DNA of 64,000 bases, taken from Streptomyces sp. A1277. GTDB lineage: Bacteria; Actinomycetota; Actinomycetes; Streptomycetales; Streptomycetaceae. A program made the position numbers and the translations under genes. Positions 18,234 through 27,430 of this stretch are shown here, piece by piece. The stretch covers positions 62,001-126,000 of the forward strand of contig NZ_SSBI01000005.1 in assembly GCF_004795015.1 (NCBI RefSeq), in the 5' to 3' direction. The notes beneath the pieces were generated by a model that was not told the DNA's origin, ran no database searches, and saw nothing but the letters and a program-made list of their open reading frames with translations. The first letter of the stretch is position 1; the number at the start of each line of letters is the position of its first letter.

Positions 18234-18728
18234 TCAGCTGAAGAGCTTCGTCACGAACGCGGAGAGGTTGGCGACCGTGCGGGCGATCTGCTCCTCGGTG
18301 GTCAGCGACTCCTTGAAGCGGGCACCGGAGGCCACGGCCTTCTTGCCGCGCACGTACAGCGAGCACGCCAGGTCGGTGCACATGTACAGGCCGACCGAAT
18401 TGCCCTCCCGCCCGGCGGGTCCCGTCTTGCGTGCGGTCATCAGCGAGACCCCGCTGCCCGGGTGCGTGGTCAGGCAGAGCGAGCACATGCTCCGGTGGAG
18501 GAACCCGCGCTGCTGGGAGGGGAAGCGCAGCGAGATCCCGGCCAGCTCGCCCTCGTGCTCGGTGACGATGTAGCTGCGCCCCGGCGCGGACAGGTCGCGC
18601 CAGCCCAGGAAGTCGAGATCGTCCCACGGCAGCTCCTCGAAATCGCGGGGCAGCGGCAGACGCTTGGCCTCCCCCTTGGAGCAATTCACGAACGATGAGC
18701 GGATGTCCTGCTCGGTCACGACCTTCAT
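18234..18728 (-). CDS. FBP-domain (EF-G-binding, FusB-like) zinc protein
   Basis: A 164-residue protein of the FBP family, whose best known members (FusB/FusC) bind elongation factor G and rescue it from fusidic acid. The C-terminal treble-clef zinc finger is clear: MCSLCLTTH near residue 90 and MCTDLACSLYVRGKK near 125 give four cysteines. The ATG at 18728 begins the conserved MKVVTEQDIRSSFVNCS; a longer in-frame reading upstream has no ribosome site. It stands alone. Whether it gives fusidic acid tolerance or is a housekeeping ribosome factor cannot be told here. Confidence 0.85.
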   Translation of the reverse strand: MKVVTEQDIRSSFVNCSKGEAKRLPLPRDFEELPWDDLDFLGWRDLSAPGRSYIVTEHEGELAGISLRFPSQQRGFLHRSMCSLCLTTHPGSGVSLMTARKTGPAGREGNSVGLYMCTDLACSLYVRGKKAVASGARFKESLTTEEQIARTVANLSAFVTKLFS

Positions 18729-18778
18729 ACCCACGAAGCTAACTCTGCCTATGGGGCCTAGGCAAACGATTAATGCGC

Positions 18779-19285
18779 TTAGGGCTTCACCTGGGGGCCC
18801 TCGGCCGCGAGTGCGAGGCGGTGCACGGGCGGATGGGGGATGCCGAGGTCCGGGCGCCAGGTCGCGAGGATCTGCGCCGAGGGATCGAACAGCGGCGCGG
18901 GCAGCGCGTCGAGCGGGGTCCACTCCCAGGTGCTGATCAGGTGCGGCTCGGTCACCCGCGCGGTGCCGGAGCCGACGCGCACGAGGGCGGCCATCGTCAC
19001 GCGGTTGATGCCGGCGACGGCGTCGTGCAGCATCGCGAAGACGCTCACCTCGTCCTCGGTGACCGTCAGCCCGGTCTCCTCCCGCAGTTCGCGCACGGCC
19101 GCCGCCGCGACCGACTCGGGCAGCGGATCGACCTTGCCCCCGGGCAGCTCCCAGGTGCCGCTGTGGTGCCGGCCGAGCAGCACCCGGCCCCGCGCGTCCT
19201 GCACGATCACACCGACCCCCAGCGCCGCCTGCGCCTGCGGCGGACGGGAGTTGCGGGAGGGGACGGTCGGGCTTTTGGTCTCCAT
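18779..19285 (-). CDS. Nudix hydrolase
   Basis: A 168-residue Nudix protein hydrolysing a nucleoside diphosphate linked to another moiety. The Nudix box is complete at residues 50-74 (G-x5-E-x7-REL-REE-TGL). The short domain has no helix-turn-helix, so it is not an NrtR-type regulator. AGGAGA precedes the ATG at 19285. It lies 71 bp downstream of the NAD-kinase-like gene on the same strand and may be the third member of that operon, suggesting NAD(H) or a damaged nucleotide as substrate; MutT-like 8-oxo-dGTP cleavage is equally possible. Confidence 0.9.
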   Translation of the reverse strand: METKSPTVPSRNSRPPQAQAALGVGVIVQDARGRVLLGRHHSGTWELPGGKVDPLPESVAAAAVRELREETGLTVTEDEVSVFAMLHDAVAGINRVTMAALVRVGSGTARVTEPHLISTWEWTPLDALPAPLFDPSAQILATWRPDLGIPHPPVHRLALAAEGPQVKP

Positions 19286-19356
19286 GCGGATCTCCTGACG
19301 GGGCCGGTCCGGTCCGGGCGTCGAGCCTACGCGGCCGCCGCGCCGGGCACCGCGCC

Positions 19357-20256
19357 TTATACCGCCAGCCGCAGCGCGGTGTCCGACACGCCGAGCCGTA
19401 CGCTCTGCCCCCAGGTCAGCTCCAGCGCGTCCGCCTCCATGCCGTCGCCGAAGACCACCACCCGGTCGGACTCCACGGTCAGCCGCAGTCCCTGCCCCCG
19501 GCCCAGCTCGCCCGAGACGAAAGAGGTGCCGGTCGCCGGTGAGGGCCACGCCTCCCGGACGAACCAGAGCAGTCGGGGATCGGCGGGCCCGGGCAGGGGG
19601 AGGGGGCTGCGGCGCTCCTGCCACAGGGAGCGCAGCCAGCCGGTGGCCCCGGTGCCGGTTCCGACCAGGACGCCGCTGGATGCCTGCGGTTCGGCTGGGG
19701 AGTCCGCCGGGTCGGGACCGAGCCGGTAGCGGGCCGTCTGGTGGCCGGGCGGGCCGAGGTAGATCTCGTTGAGGGCGAGCAGCCGCTGCGTGTCGTCGGC
19801 CACCGCCTCGACCATCGTCAGCTCCTCCGCCCGCCCGCCGGGCACCACGGACGCCCGCATGAGCGCCGCCGCGTCGGCCGGCCGGTGGCGCACCAGGACC
19901 CCGGGGTTGCGGCCCGGATCGGTGTCGATGCCGATGACCGGCTGGCCGGAGAGGTACTTGGCGGCGTTGGCGACCAGACCGTCCTGCCCGACGACCACCA
20001 CCACGTCCTCGGGCGCGAACAGGAACCGGTCCAGATCCGCCCGCTCCACCCGGCAGTGGCGCCACTGGAGCGGAACGGCCGCCGCCACGTCGGCCAGCGC
20101 CTGCCGGGTCCGCTCGTGCCTGCGGGCCACCTCCTCGATGGACCGGCCCCGGCCGGCCAGGACGAAGGCCGCCTGGCCGTGCGTGCCGTGCCGGGCGAGC
20201 AGTTCCTCGTACTCGGTGGTGCGGTGGACCAGGACCGCACGCGGCGCCAGGCTCAC
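19357..20256 (-). CDS. NAD-kinase-like protein
   Basis: A 299-residue protein with the NAD/diacylglycerol kinase fold. The family GGDG loop appears as VVVVVGQDGLVANAAKYL near residue 90, so one of the two glycines is Gln. This is followed by VIGIDTDPGRNPGVLV and the second-domain motif GVLVGTGTGATGWLRS. The substitution and sequence distance from PpnK mean it may phosphorylate NAD(H) weakly or use another substrate. The GTG start overlaps the stop of the SPFH gene (GTGA), so the two are translated together; that coupling to a membrane scaffold is unusual. Confidence 0.8.
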   Translation of the reverse strand: MSLAPRAVLVHRTTEYEELLARHGTHGQAAFVLAGRGRSIEEVARRHERTRQALADVAAAVPLQWRHCRVERADLDRFLFAPEDVVVVVGQDGLVANAAKYLSGQPVIGIDTDPGRNPGVLVRHRPADAAALMRASVVPGGRAEELTMVEAVADDTQRLLALNEIYLGPPGHQTARYRLGPDPADSPAEPQASSGVLVGTGTGATGWLRSLWQERRSPLPLPGPADPRLLWFVREAWPSPATGTSFVSGELGRGQGLRLTVESDRVVVFGDGMEADALELTWGQSVRLGVSDTALRLAV

Positions 20257-21266
20257 GCCCGCGCCCCGGGAGCCGGCCGGCCGAGCTTGCCGAGCAGGCC
20301 GGTGAGGACGTCGGGCGAGAGGGTGAGGCTGTCGATGTGCGGCAGGTTCTCGGCGAGCCGGGTGGCCGCCAGGGCGTGCAGGGTCGCGGCTTCCACCTCG
20401 CCGTGCGCACGCAGCCAGGCCGCCTGCGCCTCGGCGCGCGCCGCACCCACCTCGCGGGCCGCCTCCGCCTCGGCGCCGGCCAGCCGGACCGTGCGGGCGG
20501 CCTCCGCCTCGGCGCGCACGCCGTCGGCCGCCGCGCCCTCCTCCGCCTCGCGCCGGGCGTTGGTGCCGCGCTGCTCGACGAGCTGTTCCTCGCGGCGCGC
20601 GAGCTCGATCCGGCTGGCGAGCTCGTTCTCGGCGATGGTCCGCTCGCGCTCGACGGCCACGGCCCGCCGCTCGTACGTCGCGCGGTCGGCCTCCTGCTGG
20701 ATCTGCTCGCGGGCCGGAGTGCGCAGGGCGCGTTCCACCTCGGCCTCGGGGCGGATGGCGACGACGCGCACGGCCACCACGTCGATGCCGGTGGCGGGCA
20801 GCCTGGGCTCGGCGGCCAGACCGGCCGCCACCCGCTCGCGGACGGCGGCGACGCCGTCCACCAGCGCCCCGGCCAGCGGGGTGCGGGCGAGGACGTCCAG
20901 GGTGTGCTGCTGGGCGGTCTCGGTGAGGAGGGTCGCGATCTGCTCCAGGGGTGCGCCGCGCCAGGCACCGGTGTCCGGGTCGACGGAGAAGTCGAGGCGG
21001 GCGGCGGCCTCGGCCGGGTCGCTGATGCGGTAGGTCACGGTGGCCTGCACCGTGACGTCCTGGAAGTCGGAGGTGCGCGCGTGGAACGCCATGGCCAGTT
21101 CCCGGTCGTTGACCGGCACCTCGCAGAGCGCGGCGCTCAGCGACCGGTACCAGAAGCTCAGCCCCGCTCCGTCGTGGGCGAGCCGGCCCCGCTTGTGGTG
21201 GCGGATGTGCGCGGTGGGCGCGGAACGCAGATGGCGCCAGCCGAAGCGGCGGGTGATGTCGGCCAT
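20253..21266 (-). CDS. SPFH/Band 7 domain protein
   Basis: A 337-residue SPFH (stomatin/prohibitin/flotillin) protein. Residues about 15-185 form the Band 7 domain (HHKRGRLAHDGAGLSFWYRS, TVQATVTYRISDP, TGIDVVAVRVVAI). They are followed by a long Ala/Glu/Arg coiled coil to about residue 300 with many AEAEA-type repeats. There is no N-terminal transmembrane helix, so membrane contact would be peripheral, as in flotillins. GAGGGGG precedes the ATG. It leads an operon with an NAD-kinase-like enzyme and probably a Nudix hydrolase, behind a striking two-palindrome operator. Confidence 0.88.
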   Translation of the reverse strand: MADITRRFGWRHLRSAPTAHIRHHKRGRLAHDGAGLSFWYRSLSAALCEVPVNDRELAMAFHARTSDFQDVTVQATVTYRISDPAEAAARLDFSVDPDTGAWRGAPLEQIATLLTETAQQHTLDVLARTPLAGALVDGVAAVRERVAAGLAAEPRLPATGIDVVAVRVVAIRPEAEVERALRTPAREQIQQEADRATYERRAVAVERERTIAENELASRIELARREEQLVEQRGTNARREAEEGAAADGVRAEAEAARTVRLAGAEAEAAREVGAARAEAQAAWLRAHGEVEAATLHALAATRLAENLPHIDSLTLSPDVLTGLLGKLGRPAPGARA

Positions 21267-21281
21267 GGTGACCCCCTCGAT

Positions 21282-21342
21282 CTTTTCTCGTCATGGCGAC
21301 GATAAGGGCGGCCCCTGGTTATCGTCAAGCGGACGAGAAAAG
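21282..21342 (-). promoter_or_regulatory. Double-palindrome operator of the SPFH operon
   Basis: The 61-bp region is symmetric about 21312. Outer arms CTTTTCTCGTC (21282-21292) and its complement (21332-21342), and inner arms GACGATAA (21298-21305) and its complement (21319-21326), are perfect. Read another way, it is two copies of TTNTCGTC-N5-GACGANAA, head to head, 34 bp apart. It ends about 15 bp before the SPFH start codon, so a bound dimer pair would block transcription or translation. Confidence 0.75.
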
Positions 21343-21360
21343 CTGGTCCGGGTACGCGAA

Positions 21361-21392
21361 CGGCCGGTGACTTCGGGAGAAGCCACCGGCCG
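21361..21392 (-). terminator. Terminator downstream of TetR gene
   Basis: A 9-bp stem CGGCCGGTG, continued by CTTC/GAAG across one A-C mismatch with a GGGA loop, lies 82 bp after the TetR stop codon. It separates that gene from the SPFH operon promoter. Confidence 0.65.
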
Positions 21393-21473
21393 GCCGGGTT
21401 GCGCGCCGCCCCCGTCCCCACGGTGCGGCGCGGGCGGGCCGCCGTCATCCGCTGGAACGACGGCCCGCGTCTG

Positions 21474-22103
21474 TCAGGACCCGGACGCCCAAGCGTTCAG
21501 GCCGAGTGCGGGGAGGACGGCGCCCTCCACGAAGCGGACGAGGAAGGTCTCGTCCGCGTGCGCCCCCTGCAGCATCGGGCGGGCCCGCATCACGCCCAGC
21601 AGCTGCGCGGAGACGAACTTCGTCGCCGGGTTGTCCGCGGCCACCTCGCCGCGCTCCACCCCGCGCCGGACGAGCGCGTCGATCGCCGCCTGCTCCGGCA
21701 GGATCAGCGACTCGCGCAGCGCGCACAGCAGGTCCGGGTTGTGCAGGGCGGCGTGGCTCAGGGCCAGCATCAGGGGCGTGTCCCGCCCCGACCCCTCACC
21801 GATGGCCCGCGCCGCCTCCAGCAGGTCGCCCGCCAGTGAGCCGGTGTCGATCTTCCGCAGGGTGCCGCGCCGGGTGCCGTGCAGGGCGGCCACGACCAGT
21901 TCGGGCTTCGACCCCCACTGGCGGTAGAGCGTGGACTTGCCGCAGCGGGACCGGGCGGCGACCCCTTCCATGGTCAGCGACTCGTAGCCGCTCTCCCTCA
22001 GCATGTCGAGCACGGCCGTGTAGAGCTCCTGGGCCCGCTCCGGCGTGATCTTCGAGCGGCGCTGCGCGGGGGCGTGCTCGTGCTCGGTCTCCTGCGACGA
22101 CAT
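21474..22103 (-). CDS. TetR/AcrR family regulator
   Basis: A 209-residue repressor. The helix-turn-helix lies at about residues 38-62 (LTMEGVAARSRCGKSTLYRQWGSK), the form common in TetR proteins with a C-terminal TetR_C_11-like ligand domain. The ATG at 22103 follows GAGGGAAAG; in-frame codons further upstream run through the operator and are unlikely. It is divergent from the PAP2/DMT gene pair across a 70-bp palindromic array, so it very likely represses both itself and that pair. Ligand unknown; a lipid or membrane-active compound would fit the neighbours. Confidence 0.88.
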   Translation of the reverse strand: MSSQETEHEHAPAQRRSKITPERAQELYTAVLDMLRESGYESLTMEGVAARSRCGKSTLYRQWGSKPELVVAALHGTRRGTLRKIDTGSLAGDLLEAARAIGEGSGRDTPLMLALSHAALHNPDLLCALRESLILPEQAAIDALVRRGVERGEVAADNPATKFVSAQLLGVMRARPMLQGAHADETFLVRFVEGAVLPALGLNAWASGS

Positions 22104-22138
22104 GCGCTTTCCCTCTCTGCGACTCTGCGACGAGGTCC

Positions 22139-22208
22139 ATCGATACGCCAGTGTACCGATACGCGAGTGTTCCGATACGCCTCCGTATCGGTACACTGGC
22201 GTATCGAT
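22139..22208. promoter_or_regulatory. Palindromic TetR operator array between TetR and PAP2 genes
   Basis: Perfect 25-bp arms at 22139-22163 and 22184-22208 are inverted around a 20-nt centre. That centre and its flanks hold a further palindrome, CCGATACG-N4-CGTATCGG. The left side also shows a 16-bp direct period (CGATACGC-N-AGTGT-N-C). This gives several overlapping dimer sites, typical of cooperative TetR binding. Confidence 0.8.
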
Positions 22209-22260
22209 AAGGGCGGAGACCCGCCAACGACACACCGCTTCGTCAGCAAAGGGGCACCGG

Positions 22261-23076
22261 GTGAAGTACGCCGGTAACAGGCCCGCCGATCGGGAGCCGG
22301 ACACCTCTGCCCGACCGCCCCTAGTCCGCGAGCTTCTTCTGGTCGTAGGACTCTTCGTGATCTACAAGCTCGGCCGCCAGGCCGCGAACGGTCACGTGGA
22401 CGAGGCGTTCCACAACGCCGGCCGCGTCTGGGACTTCGAACGCGCCGTGCACCTGCCCGGCGAGGGCGTCGTACAGCGCCTGCTCCTGCACGACGAGACG
22501 CTGATCCACCTGGCGAACACCTACTACGCGACCGTGCACTTCCCGGCCACGCTGCTCTTCCTCGTCTGGCTGTACTGGCGCCGCCCCCGGCACTACGTCT
22601 GGGCGCGCCGCATCCTCGCCGTGCTCACCGGCGCCGCCCTCGCGCTGCACCTGCTCTTCCGGCTCGCCCCGCCGCGCCTCCTCGCCGCGACCGGCCTCGT
22701 CGACACCGGCCAGGTCTACGGCCCCACGGTGTACGGGGCCGCGCCCGCCACCGACTCCATGGCGAACCAGTTCGCCGCGATGCCCTCGCTGCACTTCGGC
22801 TGGGCGGTCATGGTCGGCGTCGGCCTCGCCGTCGCCACCCGGTCCCGGTGGCGGTGGCTGTGGCTGCTGCACCCGGCGATCACGCTGCTCGTCATCGTCG
22901 GCACCGCCAACCACTACTGGCTCGACTCGATCGTGGTGGCCGCCCTGCTCTCGGTGGCTCTCGCCGCGCTGCGGCTGCCGCGCGCCGAGCCGGTCCGCCC
23001 GCCGCTCCCGTGGCCGTCCGTCGTCCCGCAGCGGGAACACGTCACGTCCTACGCCTCCTCCGGGGCGCGCCGGTGA
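22261..23076 (+). CDS. PAP2-superfamily membrane phosphatase/phosphotransferase
   Basis: A 271-residue membrane protein with about six spans. The catalytic PAP2 motifs AMPSLHFGW near residue 178 and ANHYWLDSIV near 218 carry the two histidines and the aspartate. The first arginine motif is not typical of phosphatidate phosphatase, which points to the Aur1/inositol-phosphotransferase-like branch. It would act on a lipid phosphate at the outer face of the membrane. GTG start chosen from AAAGGGGC upstream. Its stop overlaps the DMT transporter start (GTGA). Expression is likely controlled by the divergent TetR. Confidence 0.85.
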   Translation: MKYAGNRPADREPDTSARPPLVRELLLVVGLFVIYKLGRQAANGHVDEAFHNAGRVWDFERAVHLPGEGVVQRLLLHDETLIHLANTYYATVHFPATLLFLVWLYWRRPRHYVWARRILAVLTGAALALHLLFRLAPPRLLAATGLVDTGQVYGPTVYGAAPATDSMANQFAAMPSLHFGWAVMVGVGLAVATRSRWRWLWLLHPAITLLVIVGTANHYWLDSIVVAALLSVALAALRLPRAEPVRPPLPWPSVVPQREHVTSYASSGARR

Positions 23077-24002
23077 ACGCCACCCTGGCCGCCGTCGCGC
23101 TGTCCCTCGTCTCCGCCGCCGCCTACGCGACCGCCGCGGTGGCCCAGGCGCGGCTGGCCGGCCGCGCCGCCCCGGGCACCGGGACCCTCCGGCTGCTCGG
23201 GCGCGGCGCCTGGTGGTGTGCCGTCGGCCTGAACGCGGGCGGCGCCCTGCTGCACGTGGCCGCGCTGAAGTACGGGCCGCTCACGCTGGTCCAGCCGCTC
23301 GGCGCGCTCACCCTGGTGGCGGCCGTCCCGCTGGGCGCCCGGGCCGCGGGCCGCCGGGTCACCCGCACCGAGTGGCGCGGCACCCTGCTCACGCTGCTCG
23401 GTCTCGGGGCCCTGCTGCTGGCGGCGGGCGGGGCCGCACCCCACGAGACGCTGACCCTGGCCGAGGCGCTGGCCGTCGGTGCCGGAACCATGGCCCTCGT
23501 CGCCGGCCTCAGCCGCCCGGGTGCCCGCCCCGGCCTGCGGCACGCGGCGGCCTCCGGCATCACCTCCGGCGTCGCCTCCGCGCTCACCCAGACCCTGACC
23601 GTCGCCGTGACCGACCACACGGGTCCGCTGCTCAGCCCGCGCCTGGTGGTCGTCGCCGTGCTGGTGTCGGCCTTCGCGATGGGCGGGCTGCTGCTCTCGC
23701 AGACCGCCTACCGGGGCGGTCTCGGCGCCCCGCTCGCCGTCGTCACCCTCGCCAACCCGGTCGCCGCCGCGGCCATCGGCCTGGCCCTGCTGGGGGAGCG
23801 GCTCCAGGGCGGCCCGGCCGGACTCGTCCCGGCGCTGCTCGGCGCGGCGGCCGCCGTCCGGGGCGTGGTCCTGCTCAGCCGCGCCCAGGCGCAGCCCGTG
23901 CCCGCCGCGGCCCCGGCCGGTGCCCCGTCGCGGGTGGTCATCAGGAGCCCGAGGGCTGCCCGCCCTCAGCAGCCGCGCAGGATCAGGGCCGGACGCTCCT
24001 GA
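23073..24002 (+). CDS. DMT-superfamily (EamA/NIPA-like) membrane transporter
   Basis: A 309-residue protein of about nine to ten hydrophobic segments in two similar halves (ALKYGPLTLVQPLGAL in the first, LGAPLAVVTLANPVAAAAIGLALLGE in the second). It ends in a basic cytoplasmic tail. Substrate unknown; relatives export metabolites or move magnesium. Coupled to the PAP2 gene by a GTGA overlap, so the pair may modify and move one lipid-linked or phosphorylated compound. A clear paralogue is encoded at 61061-62164 with the same LVQPLGALT and NPVVAAA motifs. Confidence 0.87.
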   Translation: MNATLAAVALSLVSAAAYATAAVAQARLAGRAAPGTGTLRLLGRGAWWCAVGLNAGGALLHVAALKYGPLTLVQPLGALTLVAAVPLGARAAGRRVTRTEWRGTLLTLLGLGALLLAAGGAAPHETLTLAEALAVGAGTMALVAGLSRPGARPGLRHAAASGITSGVASALTQTLTVAVTDHTGPLLSPRLVVVAVLVSAFAMGGLLLSQTAYRGGLGAPLAVVTLANPVAAAAIGLALLGERLQGGPAGLVPALLGAAAAVRGVVLLSRAQAQPVPAAAPAGAPSRVVIRSPRAARPQQPRRIRAGRS

Positions 24003-24019
24003 GCGTTGGGAGTCTCCGG

Positions 24020-24568
24020 CTACGAGGCGTCGGGCGCCGGGGCGGGGTAGTCCGCGAGCGCCCGGGTCAGCCACCCGATCCAGAAGTTCTCCAGGTCGAT
24101 GCCGCCGCGCAGCACCAGATGGCGCAGCCGGTCCTCGGGCGCGTCCCGGCCCGGCGGGAAGTCCCGGGTCTCGATCTCCAGGTACTCCGCGAGCTGCCGC
24201 CGGTGCAGCGCCAGGTGGCGGCGCAGCTCCGCGTCGAGACCCGGCGCCCCGACGACCGCCGCCGCCCGCATCCGCAGCAGCAGCGGATCGCGCACCTGCT
24301 TGGGGTCCTCCTGCCGGGCCACCCAGGCGGACAGCGCCTCCCGGCCGGCCCGCAGCACCTCGTACTCCTTCTTCTGCCCCCGGGCGGGCTGCGCCGGGGT
24401 CAGCGCCCTGATCTGCCCGGCCTGCTCCAGCTTGCCCAGCTCGCGGTAGATCTGCTGGTGCGTGGCCGACCAGAAGTAGCCGATGGACCGGTCGAACCTG
24501 CGGGTCAGCTCAAGACCGGAGGAGGGCTTTTCGAGCAGGGCGGTGAGGATCGCGTGCGGCAGTGACAT
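24020..24568 (-). CDS. PadR-family regulator
   Basis: A 182-residue regulator. The N-terminal winged helix is typical of PadR (MSLPHAILTALLEKPSSGLELTRRFDRSIGYFW, then HQQIYRELGKLEQAG), and the C-terminal helices (about residues 95-175) belong to the Vir_act_alpha_C dimerisation domain. The ATG at 24568 gives the family's usual first residues; another ATG lies 9 nt upstream. It is 53 bp downstream of the dienoyl-CoA reductase gene on the same strand, so it may autoregulate that unit through the palindrome at 26683-26716. Confidence 0.9.
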   Translation of the reverse strand: MSLPHAILTALLEKPSSGLELTRRFDRSIGYFWSATHQQIYRELGKLEQAGQIRALTPAQPARGQKKEYEVLRAGREALSAWVARQEDPKQVRDPLLLRMRAAAVVGAPGLDAELRRHLALHRRQLAEYLEIETRDFPPGRDAPEDRLRHLVLRGGIDLENFWIGWLTRALADYPAPAPDAS

Positions 24569-24621
24569 GGGGTGCATCCTAGGGACGGCCGGGCGGCCCG
24601 ACGGCCGCCCGGCCGCCCGGG

Positions 24622-26670
<2,049 letters not shown>

Positions 26671-26682
26671 CTAGACCACCGG

Positions 26683-26716
26683 AACGCCATTGTGCAACAA
26701 GTTGCACAATGGCGTT
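26683..26716. promoter_or_regulatory. Perfect 34-bp operator upstream of fadH-like gene
   Basis: Two perfect 16-bp arms (AACGCCATTGTGCAAC and complement) flank AA, centred 63 bp before the flavoenzyme start codon. The inner TTGTGCAAC half-site suits a winged-helix dimer. The co-oriented PadR protein is the nearest candidate; the spacer also feeds the divergent DoxX gene. Confidence 0.7.
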
Positions 26717-26869
26717 CGTCGCACTGTGTCACGGCTCACTCTCCGGAGCGGGCCGCCCGGACGGCGTAACAACACGGTCCGCGCGCGGCGCGGGCACGGA
26801 GAGTGGTGACGTACGGCATCCAGGGACCCGCGTCGTCCGGACGCGGCCCCGAAAACCACCGGAGACCCC

Positions 26870-27394
26870 ATGGGCTGCGTCAACCGTCACGACCTCGGTC
26901 TGCTCATCCTGCGCGTCGGCACCGGAGCGGTACTCGCCGCGCACGGCACCCAGAAGCTCGCCGGCTGGTTCGGCGGTGGGGGAGTCGAGGGCACCACCGC
27001 CGCCATGGAGGCCATGGGCTTCCATCCGCCCAAGTACAGCGCCATCGCCGCCGGGCTCGGTGAGGCGGGCGGCGGCGCGCTGCTCGCCGTGGGCCTGGCC
27101 ACACCGGCGGCCGGGGCGGCCGCGGCCGGCGCCATGGCCGGAGCGGTGGCCGTCCACGCCCCCGCGGGCTTCTTCGCGCAGGGCGGCGGTTACGAATACC
27201 CGGCGTTCCTCGGCTTCACCGCCGCCGCGATCGGCCTGACCGGCCCGGGACGCTACTCCGTCGACCACGCCACCGGGCACGCGTTCAACCAGCCCTGGAT
27301 GGTCGCGCTCGCCTTCGCCGGCAGCGCGGTCGCGGCCGCCGCCGTGGTCGGCAAGCGGTCCAGGGCCCAGGTGCCGGAGCCGGACCAGTTCTGA
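26870..27394 (+). CDS. DoxX-family membrane protein
   Basis: A 174-residue protein with four to five hydrophobic helices and the DoxX opening LGLLILRVGTGAVLAAHGTQKLAGWFGG, then EAGGGALLAVGLATP. Members take part in thiosulfate oxidation in archaea and in a membrane-associated oxidoreductase complex with SodA and SseA in Mycobacterium; the role here is unknown. It is divergent from the flavoenzyme and convergent with the ferredoxin reductase, with no close partner gene. Confidence 0.85.
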   Translation: MGCVNRHDLGLLILRVGTGAVLAAHGTQKLAGWFGGGGVEGTTAAMEAMGFHPPKYSAIAAGLGEAGGGALLAVGLATPAAGAAAAGAMAGAVAVHAPAGFFAQGGGYEYPAFLGFTAAAIGLTGPGRYSVDHATGHAFNQPWMVALAFAGSAVAAAAVVGKRSRAQVPEPDQF

Positions 27395-27430
27395 CCGGCC
27401 GGCCACGCGACGGGCGTGACCGGCGCGGCT

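Noticed and set aside
18779..19285. Nudix protein considered as an NrtR-type NAD regulator
   Set aside because: The protein is 168 residues and lacks the C-terminal winged helix of NrtR.
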